Source: Lentzea albidocapillata subsp. violacea
GTDB taxonomy: Bacteria; Actinomycetota; Actinomycetes; Mycobacteriales; Pseudonocardiaceae
Assembly (NCBI RefSeq): GCF_900100275.1
Contig: NZ_FNET01000002.1
Span: forward strand, 558,001 to 622,000
Reading direction: 5' to 3'
DNA length: 64,000 nucleotides
The notes below the pieces were generated by a model. The model was not told the DNA's origin. It made no database searches and was given only the letters and a program-made list of their open reading frames with translations. The position numbers were made by a program, and so were the translations under genes. Shown one piece after another: positions 24,114-31,853 of the stretch; positions within the stretch are counted from its first letter, which is position 1; every line of letters begins with the position of its first letter.

Positions 24114-24449
24114 TCAGGCCACCTGCCCGGCGCGCAACGATGAGTCGCTCTCGGTGAACTGGCGCCGCACCCAGCGGGCGACCGTGCGCGGCGGCGGGTC
24201 CACGGCTCCACCCAGGTGTGCCACCACGGTGAGTTCGGCACCGTCCTCGACGGCGATCGCCCACCCGTGGCACTCGGTCCACAGCAGTGCGACGTCGCGG
24301 TCGGGATGTCCGGGCAGCCGGCCGTCCACGGCGATGTACACCCGCAGCGGCTTGAGCTGGTCCACGCACGAGGACTCACCGCTCAAGCCCAGCTCCCGCG
24401 TGACCCTCAGCGCGTAGTCAAGCGCGATCACGTCGTCACCGCCCTCCAT
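24114..24449 (-). CDS. DUF6292 family protein
   Basis: A 111-residue actinobacteria-specific protein, recognised from ALRVTRELGLSGESSCVDQL, VYIAVDGRLPGHPDRDVALL and the tryptophan-rich ECHGWAIAVEDG. The C-terminal part (RTVARWVRRQF) is basic. Function unknown; paralogues are frequent in Pseudonocardiales. ATG at 24449 is used; a TTG five codons earlier lies inside an inverted repeat and is less likely. It follows the Spo0M-like gene on the same strand with about 75 bp between. Confidence 0.72.
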   Translation of the reverse strand: MEGGDDVIALDYALRVTRELGLSGESSCVDQLKPLRVYIAVDGRLPGHPDRDVALLWTECHGWAIAVEDGAELTVVAHLGGAVDPPPRTVARWVRRQFTESDSSLRAGQVA

Positions 24450-24451
24450 CC

Positions 24452-24500
24452 ACCGGGGTAACAACGCCGACTGCTTGACGCAGGACGTGGTTACCCCGGT
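24452..24500. promoter_or_regulatory. Long-spaced inverted repeat before DUF6292 gene
   Basis: ACCGGGGTAAC (24452-24462) and GTTACCCCGGT (24490-24500) are perfect 11 bp inverted copies separated by 27 bp, placed directly upstream of the DUF6292 ATG. Either two half-sites for one dimeric regulator or a leader hairpin. No T tract, so not a simple terminator of the gene upstream. Confidence 0.55.
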
Positions 24501-24525
24501 AGGAGGAACGCAAACGCGAACTCGG

Positions 24526-25461
24526 TTACTCGCCGCCGAAGTCGTCGAACGCGTCGTCCATCATCTCGCCGACCACCATGCCGCCGACGACACCGGCGGC
24601 ACCGGCCGCGACGACCGTGCCCATGCCCATGCCGCCCCGGCCGTGGTGACCGCCGTGGTGACCGTGCTGGCCGTGGCCATGCATGCCGCCGCCACGCTGC
24701 GCCACCTGGGCCAGCCATCCGTTGATGGACGTCGCCCAGTCTGCGACCTGCGCCTCCTGGTGCGAGAGCCGGAAGTGACCGAACGCGTCACCGCCCGACG
24801 AGAACATCCCGCCGCGCCGGTCGGCCTCCAGGATCACGAACAGCTCGTGCGGCGACGCCACGAACGTCAGCTCGACCTGCTGGACGGCACCGGCGAACTG
24901 GGCCGGCGGGAAGAACTCGATCTCCTGGTAGAAACCGAGCTCCTGCGGAACGCCGTGCAGACGGCCGGCCTCGACGTCCGCGCTGCGGAACGAGAAACCG
25001 AGCTGCCCGAACGCGTTCAGCACCGCGTCCTGCGACGGCAGCGGGTGGACCAGCACGGGGTCGAGGTCGCCCTTGTCCGGCGCGCCCGCGATCACGAGCT
25101 CGGTCCGCACGCCCACGGTCATGCCGGGCAGCTGGCCGCCGCCGACCGCCGTGATGGGGGTCTCCCACGGGATCGGCAGCTGGAACGGGATCGCGACCAG
25201 CTGACCGGCCCCGACCCGCACGCCCTGCTGCACGACGACCCGCAGGAACTCCGAGACGCCGCCGTACTCGTGGTCACCGTGCTCGACCTCGACGCGGGTG
25301 ACGAGCGACAGCACGACCTGGCCGATCTCGGCGTCCGCGCTGCCGCCCTGGATGCGCACCTGTCCGGTGACGAGCTGGCCGGGCGTGGCGTGCGGCGAGT
25401 CCAGCACGGTGTCGACCGACGGGCCGCCGACGCCGAAGGCGCTGAGCATCCGTTTGAACAT
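24526..25461 (-). CDS. Spo0M-like sporulation-control protein
   Basis: A 311-residue protein with an arrestin-like N-terminal domain. MFKRMLSAFGVGGPSVDTVL, GQLVTGQVRIQGG, VQQGVRVGAGQLVAIPFQLPIPWETPIT and the DPVLVHPLPSQDAVLNAFGQLGF region match the Spo0M family, which in Bacillus and Streptomyces influences sporulation or differentiation. The end is distinctive: a histidine/glycine-rich stretch (MHGHGQHGHHGGHHGRGG, about residues 260-277) that could bind metal, then a Gly/Ala-rich hydrophobic patch and an acidic tail. GGGAGGAAACACAC precedes the ATG. 27 bp downstream of the CorC-like gene, so probably co-transcribed with it. Confidence 0.85.
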   Translation of the reverse strand: MFKRMLSAFGVGGPSVDTVLDSPHATPGQLVTGQVRIQGGSADAEIGQVVLSLVTRVEVEHGDHEYGGVSEFLRVVVQQGVRVGAGQLVAIPFQLPIPWETPITAVGGGQLPGMTVGVRTELVIAGAPDKGDLDPVLVHPLPSQDAVLNAFGQLGFSFRSADVEAGRLHGVPQELGFYQEIEFFPPAQFAGAVQQVELTFVASPHELFVILEADRRGGMFSSGGDAFGHFRLSHQEAQVADWATSINGWLAQVAQRGGGMHGHGQHGHHGGHHGRGGMGMGTVVAAGAAGVVGGMVVGEMMDDAFDDFGGE

Positions 25462-25488
25462 GTGTGTTTCCTCCCTGGGAAACTCCGG

Positions 25489-26520
25489 TCAGCGGACGCC
25501 GGCCGGACGGGTGTCGGTTTCGTCCTCGAAGTCGCCGATCAGCTCTTCGAGGAGGTCTTCGAGTGCCGCGATGCCCAGAATCTCGCCATCGGCGACCAGG
25601 GCTAGCTGTGAGCGTTCCGCCCGCATCGCCGTCACGGCCTGGGCCACCGGCATCGACGCGGGCAGCGTCAGCACCGGACCCATCAGCTCGCGGGCCGACG
25701 GGTCCTCGCCGCGGGCCGTGGCGCGCATGGCCTCGCGGATGTGCACGAGTCCGACGTAGTCACCGCGCAGGCCGATGACCGGGAAGCGCGACCGTCCACA
25801 CTGGAGGCTGCGCTGCTCGATCTCCCGCGCGGTGGTGCGCTCGGTGACCGTCGACGTCTCCGCGATCGGCACCATCACCTCGCTCACGGTCGTGCGCTGG
25901 ACCTGCAGCATCCTCGTCAGCAACCGTTGCTGGGCCTCGGGGATCAGGCCGTGCTCGGCGGACTGGCGCAGCAGCATCCGCAGGTCGTCCGGCCGGTGCG
26001 CCTGCGCCAGCTCGTCCTGCGGCTCGACCTTCATCAGGCGCAGCAGCGAGTTCGTGACGCCGTTCAGTCCACTGAGGAGCCAGCGGACCGAGCGGGCGAA
26101 CGCGCGGAACGGCAGCGCCAGGATCAGCGCGGACCGTTCGGGGTGCGAGATGGCCCACGACTTCGGGGCCATCTCGCCGACGACCATGTGCAGGAACACC
26201 ACCAGCATCAGGCTGATCGCGAACGCGATGCCGTAGGCGAACGCCTCCGGCAGGCCGGTCAGGCGGAGCGCGGGTTCCAGCAGGTCCGCGACGGCCGGCT
26301 TGGCCAGCGCGCCGAGACCCAGGGTGCACAGCGTGATGCCGAGCTGGGCGCCCGCGAGCATCAGCGACAGCTCGCGGACACCCGCGACGGCGGCGCGCGC
26401 CGCGCGTGAGGTCTCGGCGGCCTGCTCCAGCCGGTGCCGCTTGGACGCGATCAACGCGAACTCGGCGGCCACGAAGAAGGCGTTCAACGCCAGCAGTACA
26501 ACGGAAATGGCGATGCTCAT
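25489..26520 (-). CDS. CNNM/CorC-type transporter protein (second of pair)
   Basis: A 343-residue hemolysin-family protein. An N-terminal CNNM membrane domain of three to four helices (FFVAAEFALIASKRHRL near the start; FLHMVVGEMAPKSWAI is the conserved GE-PK motif) is followed by a CBS pair (VSEVMVPIAETSTV; LALVADGEILGIAALEDLLEELIGDF). It lacks the C-terminal CorC_HlyC domain found in full-length relatives. These proteins mediate or regulate Mg2+/Co2+ efflux. The ATG start overlaps the stop of the partner gene (ATGA), so the two probably form a hetero-oligomer. Confidence 0.88.
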   Translation of the reverse strand: MSIAISVVLLALNAFFVAAEFALIASKRHRLEQAAETSRAARAAVAGVRELSLMLAGAQLGITLCTLGLGALAKPAVADLLEPALRLTGLPEAFAYGIAFAISLMLVVFLHMVVGEMAPKSWAISHPERSALILALPFRAFARSVRWLLSGLNGVTNSLLRLMKVEPQDELAQAHRPDDLRMLLRQSAEHGLIPEAQQRLLTRMLQVQRTTVSEVMVPIAETSTVTERTTAREIEQRSLQCGRSRFPVIGLRGDYVGLVHIREAMRATARGEDPSARELMGPVLTLPASMPVAQAVTAMRAERSQLALVADGEILGIAALEDLLEELIGDFEDETDTRPAGVR

Positions 26521-27761
26521 CGGGACAACACCACCGAGTCGGGCACGTTGCGCGCCACCGTCGTGACCACCAGTCGCACGCCGTTCAGCTCGATCTCGTC
26601 GCCGGCCTCGGCGACCCGGCCCAGCTGGTGCAGCACCAGACCGGACACCGTGTCGTAGGCGTCGTCGGCCGGGAGTTCCACGCCGGTGGCGTCCTCGATC
26701 TCGTCCAGCCTCATGCGGCCGGGCACGCGCCAGGCGTCGCCGACCTTCTCGATCATCTCGGCCACCCGGTCGTCCTCGTCGTGGATCTCACCGACGAGCT
26801 CCTCGGCCAGGTCCTCCAGCGAGATCACGCCGGCGAACCCGCCGAACTCGTCGACCACGCAGGCGAGCTGCCGGCGTTCGGTGCGCAGCCTCTCCAGCAC
26901 CGCGGGCAACGGCAGCGTCGCCGGGACGACGAGGGCGGGTGAGGCGATCTTCTTGATGGCCACGGACGCCCGCTGCTCGGGCGGCAGCGTCAGCACCTCG
27001 GCCAGGCCGACGACACCGCGCAGGTCGTCCAGGTCCTCGCCGACCACCGGGAAACGTGAGTTACCGGTCTCCAGCAAGGAGACCACGCGCGCGGCGGGTT
27101 CGTCGGACCGTACGGTGTGGACGTTCACGCGGGGCGTCATCGCCTGTTCCGCGACGAGTTCGCGGAATCCGATGCCGTGCTCCAGCAGGCGGGTCAGCTC
27201 GGGGTCGAGGTGTCCCTGTTCCCCGGCGTCCTCGACAATCTGCCGGAAGTCCTCGGGCGTCGCGCCCTGGGGCAGTTCCTCGACGGGCTCGATGCCGATC
27301 GCGCGCAGCAGCCGGTTCGCGGCCGCGTCGAACAACCGGATCACCGGGCCGGCGATCTTCAGGTAGACCAGGGTCGAGGAGCTCAGGGCCAGTGCCAGCG
27401 TCTCGGGCCGCGCGATCGCGAGGTTCTTCGGCAGGAGCTCACCGAGCACCATCTGCACGAAGGTCGCGAAGACCAGCGCGATCACCATCGAGCCCGGCAC
27501 ACCAAGGCCCGTGCCGAGCAACGGCTCGGCGACGTATCCCACGAGCAGCGCCGTCACCGTGATGCCGAACTGGGCACCGGACAGCATGAACGAGAGCTTC
27601 TGGGTCACGCGGTAGGCACGGTCGGCGGCCTTCGAGCCGCCCTCGGCCAGCTGCTGCAGGCGGCCGCGATCGACCGCCATGTACGCGAACTCCTGCGCGA
27701 CGAAATAACCGGTGGCCACGGTGAGGGCCACGATGGCGAGCAAGCCGGATGCGATCAACAA
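26517..27761 (-). CDS. CNNM/CBS/CorC_HlyC transporter protein (first of pair)
   Basis: A 414-residue hemolysin-family protein with all three domains: CNNM membrane domain (GYFVAQEFAYMAVDRGRL; VLGELLPKNLAI motif), CBS pair (QAMTPRVNVHTV; ACVVDEFGGFAGVISLEDLAEELVGEI) and C-terminal CorC_HlyC domain (ending LVVTTVARNVPDSVVLSR). Likely divalent-cation (Mg2+/Co2+) export or its control at the membrane. The start is a TTG at 27761 (or the adjoining TTG); there is no in-frame ATG or GTG before the first helix. First of a run of four minus-strand genes; divergent from the MerR gene. Confidence 0.88.
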   Translation of the reverse strand: MLIASGLLAIVALTVATGYFVAQEFAYMAVDRGRLQQLAEGGSKAADRAYRVTQKLSFMLSGAQFGITVTALLVGYVAEPLLGTGLGVPGSMVIALVFATFVQMVLGELLPKNLAIARPETLALALSSSTLVYLKIAGPVIRLFDAAANRLLRAIGIEPVEELPQGATPEDFRQIVEDAGEQGHLDPELTRLLEHGIGFRELVAEQAMTPRVNVHTVRSDEPAARVVSLLETGNSRFPVVGEDLDDLRGVVGLAEVLTLPPEQRASVAIKKIASPALVVPATLPLPAVLERLRTERRQLACVVDEFGGFAGVISLEDLAEELVGEIHDEDDRVAEMIEKVGDAWRVPGRMRLDEIEDATGVELPADDAYDTVSGLVLHQLGRVAEAGDEIELNGVRLVVTTVARNVPDSVVLSR

Positions 27762-27817
27762 GACGCACCCGGCCCAGTACTACAGCCGTCTACATCGGCT
27801 TCTTCGGACATGTACCA

Positions 27818-27837
27818 ACAGTAGCACGTAGCACTGT
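27818..27837. promoter_or_regulatory. MerR operator candidate
   Basis: ACAGT-N10-ACTGT surrounds a tandem GTAGCAC-GTAGCAC direct repeat in the 105 bp between the divergent CNNM and MerR genes. TATGGT immediately after it may be a -10 for the MerR gene. The dyad length (20 bp) is that of MerR-family sites. Confidence 0.4.
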
Positions 27838-27866
27838 ATGGTTCATGGTGACGGGAGGTCACCGCC

Positions 27867-28262
27867 ATGTCCGAAGCACTGCTGAAGATCGGCGAGCTCG
27901 CCGCCCGCGCCGGCGTGAGCATCCGCACCGTCGACTACTACACGACGCTGGGCCTGATCAGCCCCGCCCAGCGCACCGCGAGCAACTACCGCCTCTACCG
28001 CGGCGACGACGTGGAGCGCATCCACCTCGTACAACGCCTGGAGGTCCACGGTCTTCCCCTGGAGGACATCGCCCGCGCGTTCACGGCCGCTCCCGCCGAC
28101 ACCGCGGCGGTGCTCGGGCAGATCGACACGGACCTGCGCACGCTCCAGGAAGCCGCGGACGCCGCGTCCCCGGCGATGCACGGCCTGCTGTCGGTGATCG
28201 CGAACCGGGTCCACTCGCTGATCACCATCGCGCTGCAGCTGCCGCCCGACCTGCCGATGTAG
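27867..28262 (+). CDS. MerR family transcriptional regulator
   Basis: A 131-residue regulator. The N-terminal winged helix (LKIGELAARAGVSIRTVDYYTTLGLISPAQRTASNYRLY in pieces) is followed by a coiled-coil dimerisation helix and a short C-terminus with no cysteines, so it is not a metal- or SoxR-type sensor. ATG at 27867 with GGGAGG ten bases upstream. It lies 31 bp before the IlvD/Edd gene on the same strand, and divergent from the CNNM pair; either may be its target. Confidence 0.88.
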   Translation: MSEALLKIGELAARAGVSIRTVDYYTTLGLISPAQRTASNYRLYRGDDVERIHLVQRLEVHGLPLEDIARAFTAAPADTAAVLGQIDTDLRTLQEAADAASPAMHGLLSVIANRVHSLITIALQLPPDLPM

Positions 28263-28293
28263 TTATGGTCGGGGGCATACCTCGGGAGGCGCG

Positions 28294-29997
28294 GTGGGGC
28301 TACGCAGCGAGCACTGGTACGCAGGTCAGGACCGCAACGCCTATATCCACCGCGCCTGGATGCGGCGCGGCACCCCGGACGACGCCTTCGGCCGTCCGCA
28401 GATAGCCATCGCCAACACCGCCTCCGACCTCACGCCGTGCAACGCGCACCTGAACGAGGTCGCGAAGTCCGTCTCGAACGGCGTGTACGAGGCGGGTGGC
28501 ATCCCGCTCAACCTGCCCGTGGTCTCGCTGGGCGAGACCAATGTCCGCCCCACCGCGATGCTGTGGCGCAACATGGCCGCGATGGCGGCCGAGGAGATGC
28601 TGCGCGCGAACCCCGTCGACGGCGTGGTGCTGCTGGGCGGGTGCGACAAGACGATTCCGGCACTGCTGATGGCCGCCGCGTCCGTCGACATCCCGGCGGT
28701 CGTGCTGCCGGGCGGGCCGATGCTGACCGGCACGTTCCGCGGCACTCCCCTGGGCTGCGGCACGGACGTCTGGCGGCTGTCCGAGGAGGTGCGCGCCGGC
28801 ACGCTGTCGCAGGAGGCGTTCGCCCGCTCGGAGTCGGCGATGATCCGCAGCCGCGGCCACTGCAACACCATGGGCACCGCGTCGACGATGGCACTGGTCG
28901 CCGAGGCGCTGGGCACCGTCGTCCCCGGCGTCGCGGGCATCCCGGCGCCGGACAGCAGGCTGCTGGAGGCCTCGCACGGCACCGGCAGGCTGGTCGTGGA
29001 GCTGATCGAGCAGGACCGCCGGCCGAGCACGTTCCTGACCAGGGCGTCGTTCCACAACGCGATCGTGGCGCTGGCGGCGATCGGCGGCTCGACCAACGCC
29101 GTGGTGCACCTGCTCGCGATCGCGGGCCGGCTCGGTGTCGGCCTGACGCTGGACGACTTCGACCGGATCGGCTCGGGCGTGCCGTTGCTGGTGGACCTGC
29201 AACCGGCGGGCCGGTTCCTGATGGAGGACTTCCACCGCGCCGGCGGGCTGCTGGCCGTGCTGCGGGAAGTGCGCGACCTGCTCGACCCCGCCGGGCTCAC
29301 GGTCACCGGCCGGCCGCTGGTCGACCACCTCGGTGACGCGCCGACCTGGGATCCCGAAGTGATCAGGAGCAGGTCCGCGCCGATCATCGCCGAGGGCGGG
29401 ATCGCGGTGCTGCGCGGCAACCTGGCGCCGTCGGGAGCACTGATCAAACCGGCGGCGGCGTCGGCACACCTGTTGCGGCACCGCGGAAGGGCCGTGGTGT
29501 TCGACAGCATCGAGGACTTCCACGCCCGCGTCGACGACCCCGGCCTCGACGTGGACGCGGACTCCGTGCTGGTGCTGCGGGGCTGCGGCCCGCGCGGCTA
29601 TCCGGGCATGCCGGAGGTGTCCAACATGCCGTTGCCGAAGAAGCTGCTGGAACAGGGCGTGCGCGACATGGTCCGGATCTGCGACGGGCGCATGAGCGGC
29701 ACGGCCTACGGCACCGTCGTCCTGCACGTCGCACCGGAGGCGGCGGCGGGCGGGCCGCTCGGGCTGGTGCGCACCGGCGACGTCATCGTGCTGGACGTCG
29801 AGAACCGCAGGATCGACGTCGAGGCGCCGGGCTTCCTGTCCCGTACCCCGAACGCCGCTATGACATCGGCGTTCGCGTCACCGAGGCGAGGCTGGGAACG
29901 GCTCTACGTCGACCACGTCCTGGGCGCCGACACCGGAGCGGACCTGGACTTCCTGGTCGGTTCCAGCGGCAGCGAAGTCGCCCGCGAATCGCACTAG
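28294..29997 (+). CDS. IlvD/Edd family dehydratase (sugar-acid type)
   Basis: A 567-residue iron-sulphur dehydratase. Three cysteines placed as in the [2Fe-2S] sugar-acid and dihydroxy-acid dehydratases are visible: Cys49 (LTPCN), Cys117 (GGCDKT) and Cys190 (RGHCNTMGTASTM). CDGRMSGTAYGT near residue 465 is the other signature. The DLTPCNAHL start and GTPLGCGTD region are closer to arabinonate/xylonate dehydratases than to housekeeping IlvD; the branched-chain pathway cannot be excluded. GTG at 28294 with GGGAGG upstream. Its stop interlocks with the convergent His-rich gene. Confidence 0.87.
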   Translation: MGLRSEHWYAGQDRNAYIHRAWMRRGTPDDAFGRPQIAIANTASDLTPCNAHLNEVAKSVSNGVYEAGGIPLNLPVVSLGETNVRPTAMLWRNMAAMAAEEMLRANPVDGVVLLGGCDKTIPALLMAAASVDIPAVVLPGGPMLTGTFRGTPLGCGTDVWRLSEEVRAGTLSQEAFARSESAMIRSRGHCNTMGTASTMALVAEALGTVVPGVAGIPAPDSRLLEASHGTGRLVVELIEQDRRPSTFLTRASFHNAIVALAAIGGSTNAVVHLLAIAGRLGVGLTLDDFDRIGSGVPLLVDLQPAGRFLMEDFHRAGGLLAVLREVRDLLDPAGLTVTGRPLVDHLGDAPTWDPEVIRSRSAPIIAEGGIAVLRGNLAPSGALIKPAAASAHLLRHRGRAVVFDSIEDFHARVDDPGLDVDADSVLVLRGCGPRGYPGMPEVSNMPLPKKLLEQGVRDMVRICDGRMSGTAYGTVVLHVAPEAAAGGPLGLVRTGDVIVLDVENRRIDVEAPGFLSRTPNAAMTSAFASPRRGWERLYVDHVLGADTGADLDFLVGSSGSEVARESH

Positions 29998-30001
29998 TGC
30001 G
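29990..30001. other. Palindrome containing both convergent stop codons
   Basis: CGCACTAGTGCG, a perfect 12 bp palindrome centred on the CTAG that contains the stop codons of the IlvD/Edd gene and of the histidine-rich gene. Confidence 0.5.
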
Positions 30002-30176
30002 GGTGCTGGTGCTCCTCGACGTGACCCGCGTCGTGGACGTGCGCGTGTGAGTGCGTTTCGCCGCCGTGCGTGTGGGTGTGCTCATGCTCGACGTGATCGT
30101 GCGCGTGATCCCCATGCGGATGCGTGTGAGTCGTGTCTCCGTGGCTGTGCTCGTGAGTGTGCACTCCATTGGTCAT
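29994..30176 (-). CDS. Histidine-rich metal-binding mini-protein
   Basis: A 60-residue protein in which 22 residues are histidine, mostly as H-x-H repeats (HTHEHSHGD, HTHTHGG, HSHAHVHD) with acidic and threonine spacers; no cysteines and no hydrophobic core. Such composition binds Ni2+, Zn2+ or Cu2+ and is known in nickel storage or chaperone proteins (Hpn, HypB/SlyD tails). ATG at 30176 has CAGGG just upstream. It is divergent from a peptide/nickel-type ABC importer across 111 bp containing alternating TTGC/GCAA half-sites, which supports a metal role. Codon use is constrained by composition, so confidence rests on context. Confidence 0.7.
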   Translation of the reverse strand: MTNGVHTHEHSHGDTTHTHPHGDHAHDHVEHEHTHTHGGETHSHAHVHDAGHVEEHQHPH

Positions 30177-30215
30177 GCCCTGATGCTGGCACGACTCCTC
30201 CTCAAGCGCGCAGGT

Positions 30216-30245
30216 GCAAGGTCTTGCCTATTGCAACTAGCTTGC
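30216..30245. promoter_or_regulatory. Alternating GCAA/TTGC half-sites in divergent promoter
   Basis: GCAA (30216), TTGC (30224), GCAA (30233) and TTGC (30242) alternate every 8-9 bp, giving dyads such as TTGC-CTATT-GCAA. The half-sites resemble those of the Streptomyces nickel regulator Nur (TTGC...GCAA), but the spacing differs from the published box. A TTGCCT-N18-TTAGCT promoter for the importer overlaps them. Confidence 0.4.
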
Positions 30246-30287
30246 TGTTAGCTGCCTCTGGCAACACGGACACTGGGGAGGAACTGG

Positions 30288-31853
30288 ATGCGGCGCGCGC
30301 TTCTGCTGGCCGTCGTCCTGCTGGCGGGGTGCTCGTCACCCGACGGCTCGACGACCGGACCGGCGACGTCCATCGTGATCGGTGCGGGCAGTGAGCCGGA
30401 GAACCTCAACCCGGTGCTCGGCTACGCGCCGGACGGCGCCGCGAAGATCTTCGACGGACTCGTCTCGCGCGACGCCTCGCTGGCGCTGAAACCGGCGCTG
30501 GCGCAGGAGCTGCCGACGGCGTCGGCGGACGGCCTGACCTGGACGGCCAAGCTGCGCAAGGACATCACGTTCTCCGACGGCAGCCCGCTGACCGCGGACG
30601 ACGTCGTGTTCACCTACAGGTCGGTGGTGGACAAGAAGGTGAACTCCACGATCGCCTCCCGGTTCGACGCGCTGGCCGGCGTCGTGGCGAAGGACCCGGC
30701 CACCGTCGAGTTCACGCTCTCCTACCCGTACGCCCCGTTCGCGCAGCAGCTCGCGCTCGGCATCGTGCCCGCCGCGAGGCTCACCGGCACGGACATCAAC
30801 AGCGCGCCGTTCAACACGGCCCCGGTCGGCACCGGCCCGTACACGGTCGAGACGTGGCGCAAGGGCGACCGGATGGTGTTGAAGGCCAACGAGAAGTACT
30901 GGGGCGGCGCGCCCGCGATCAAGTCCGTGACCGTGGTCTTCGTGCCGGACGACAACGCCCGCGCGACCCGCATGGCCGCCGGTGAGTTCGACGGCACGGT
31001 GCTGCCGCCCAAGCTCGCGCAGACCTACCGCGACCGGTCCGGGTACAAGATCGTGCGGAACCCGTCGGCCGACTACCGCGGTCTCGGCATCCCGTCCGAA
31101 CTGCCGTTCACCTCGTCCCCGCAGGTCCGGCGCGCGATCAACCTCGGCATCAACCGCCAGGCCATGATCGACGCCGTGCTCGCCGGCTCCGGCAAGCCCG
31201 CGTCCACGCCCATCTCGCCGTACCTCAAGGACTGGTACGACGAGAAGACCGCGTTCACCTTCGACGTCGCCGAGGCGGAGAAGCTGCTCGACGAGGCGGG
31301 CTGGCGCAAGGGTGCGGACGGCAAACGCGCCAAGGACGGCCAGGCCGCCAAGCTGCCCGTGCTCTATCCCGCTCCCGACGTGCTGCGCAAGGAACTCGCG
31401 CTCGCCGCGGCCTCGGACATCGCGAAGCTCGGCATCGACGCCCCGGTCGAGGCGACCACGTTCGACATCATGCTGCAGCGGCGCAAGGAAGCGGCATCGG
31501 TCTGGGGCGGCGGCGACCCGTACGACCCGGACACGGCCGCGTACACGTTGCTGCACAGCAAGTACGCGGGCCAGGACGGCTACGTGAACATGACGCTGTA
31601 CAAGAACTCCACTGTGGACACCGCGCTCGACACCGCCCGCCGCAGCCTCGACCCGGCCACGCGCAAGCAGGCCTACCATGACTTCCAGGAGGCCTACGCC
31701 GCCGATCCCGGCTGGGCGTTCCTGGTGTTCCTCGACCACACCTACGTCGTGCGGGACAGGTGGAACGGCCAGGAGACCCAGGTCGAGCCGCACGACCACG
31801 GCCTCGTGCACGCGGTGTGGTGGAACCTCGAGCGCTGGACCCCGAAGCCGTGA
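30288..31853 (+). CDS. ABC importer substrate-binding lipoprotein (family 5)
   Basis: A 521-residue extracellular solute-binding protein of the peptide/nickel family. The N-terminal signal ends in a lipobox, LLAGCSS, giving acyl-Cys at about residue 16. Family 5 features follow: EPENLNPVLGYAPDGA, FDGLVSRDASLALKPALA, ITFSDGSPLTADDVVFTY and VGTGPYTVETWRKG. The ligand may be a peptide, a nickel chelate or another small molecule. GGGGAGG precedes the ATG. First of five coupled genes (binding protein, two permeases, two ATPases). A histidine-rich gene faces it. Confidence 0.9.
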   Translation: MRRALLLAVVLLAGCSSPDGSTTGPATSIVIGAGSEPENLNPVLGYAPDGAAKIFDGLVSRDASLALKPALAQELPTASADGLTWTAKLRKDITFSDGSPLTADDVVFTYRSVVDKKVNSTIASRFDALAGVVAKDPATVEFTLSYPYAPFAQQLALGIVPAARLTGTDINSAPFNTAPVGTGPYTVETWRKGDRMVLKANEKYWGGAPAIKSVTVVFVPDDNARATRMAAGEFDGTVLPPKLAQTYRDRSGYKIVRNPSADYRGLGIPSELPFTSSPQVRRAINLGINRQAMIDAVLAGSGKPASTPISPYLKDWYDEKTAFTFDVAEAEKLLDEAGWRKGADGKRAKDGQAAKLPVLYPAPDVLRKELALAAASDIAKLGIDAPVEATTFDIMLQRRKEAASVWGGGDPYDPDTAAYTLLHSKYAGQDGYVNMTLYKNSTVDTALDTARRSLDPATRKQAYHDFQEAYAADPGWAFLVFLDHTYVVRDRWNGQETQVEPHDHGLVHAVWWNLERWTPKP

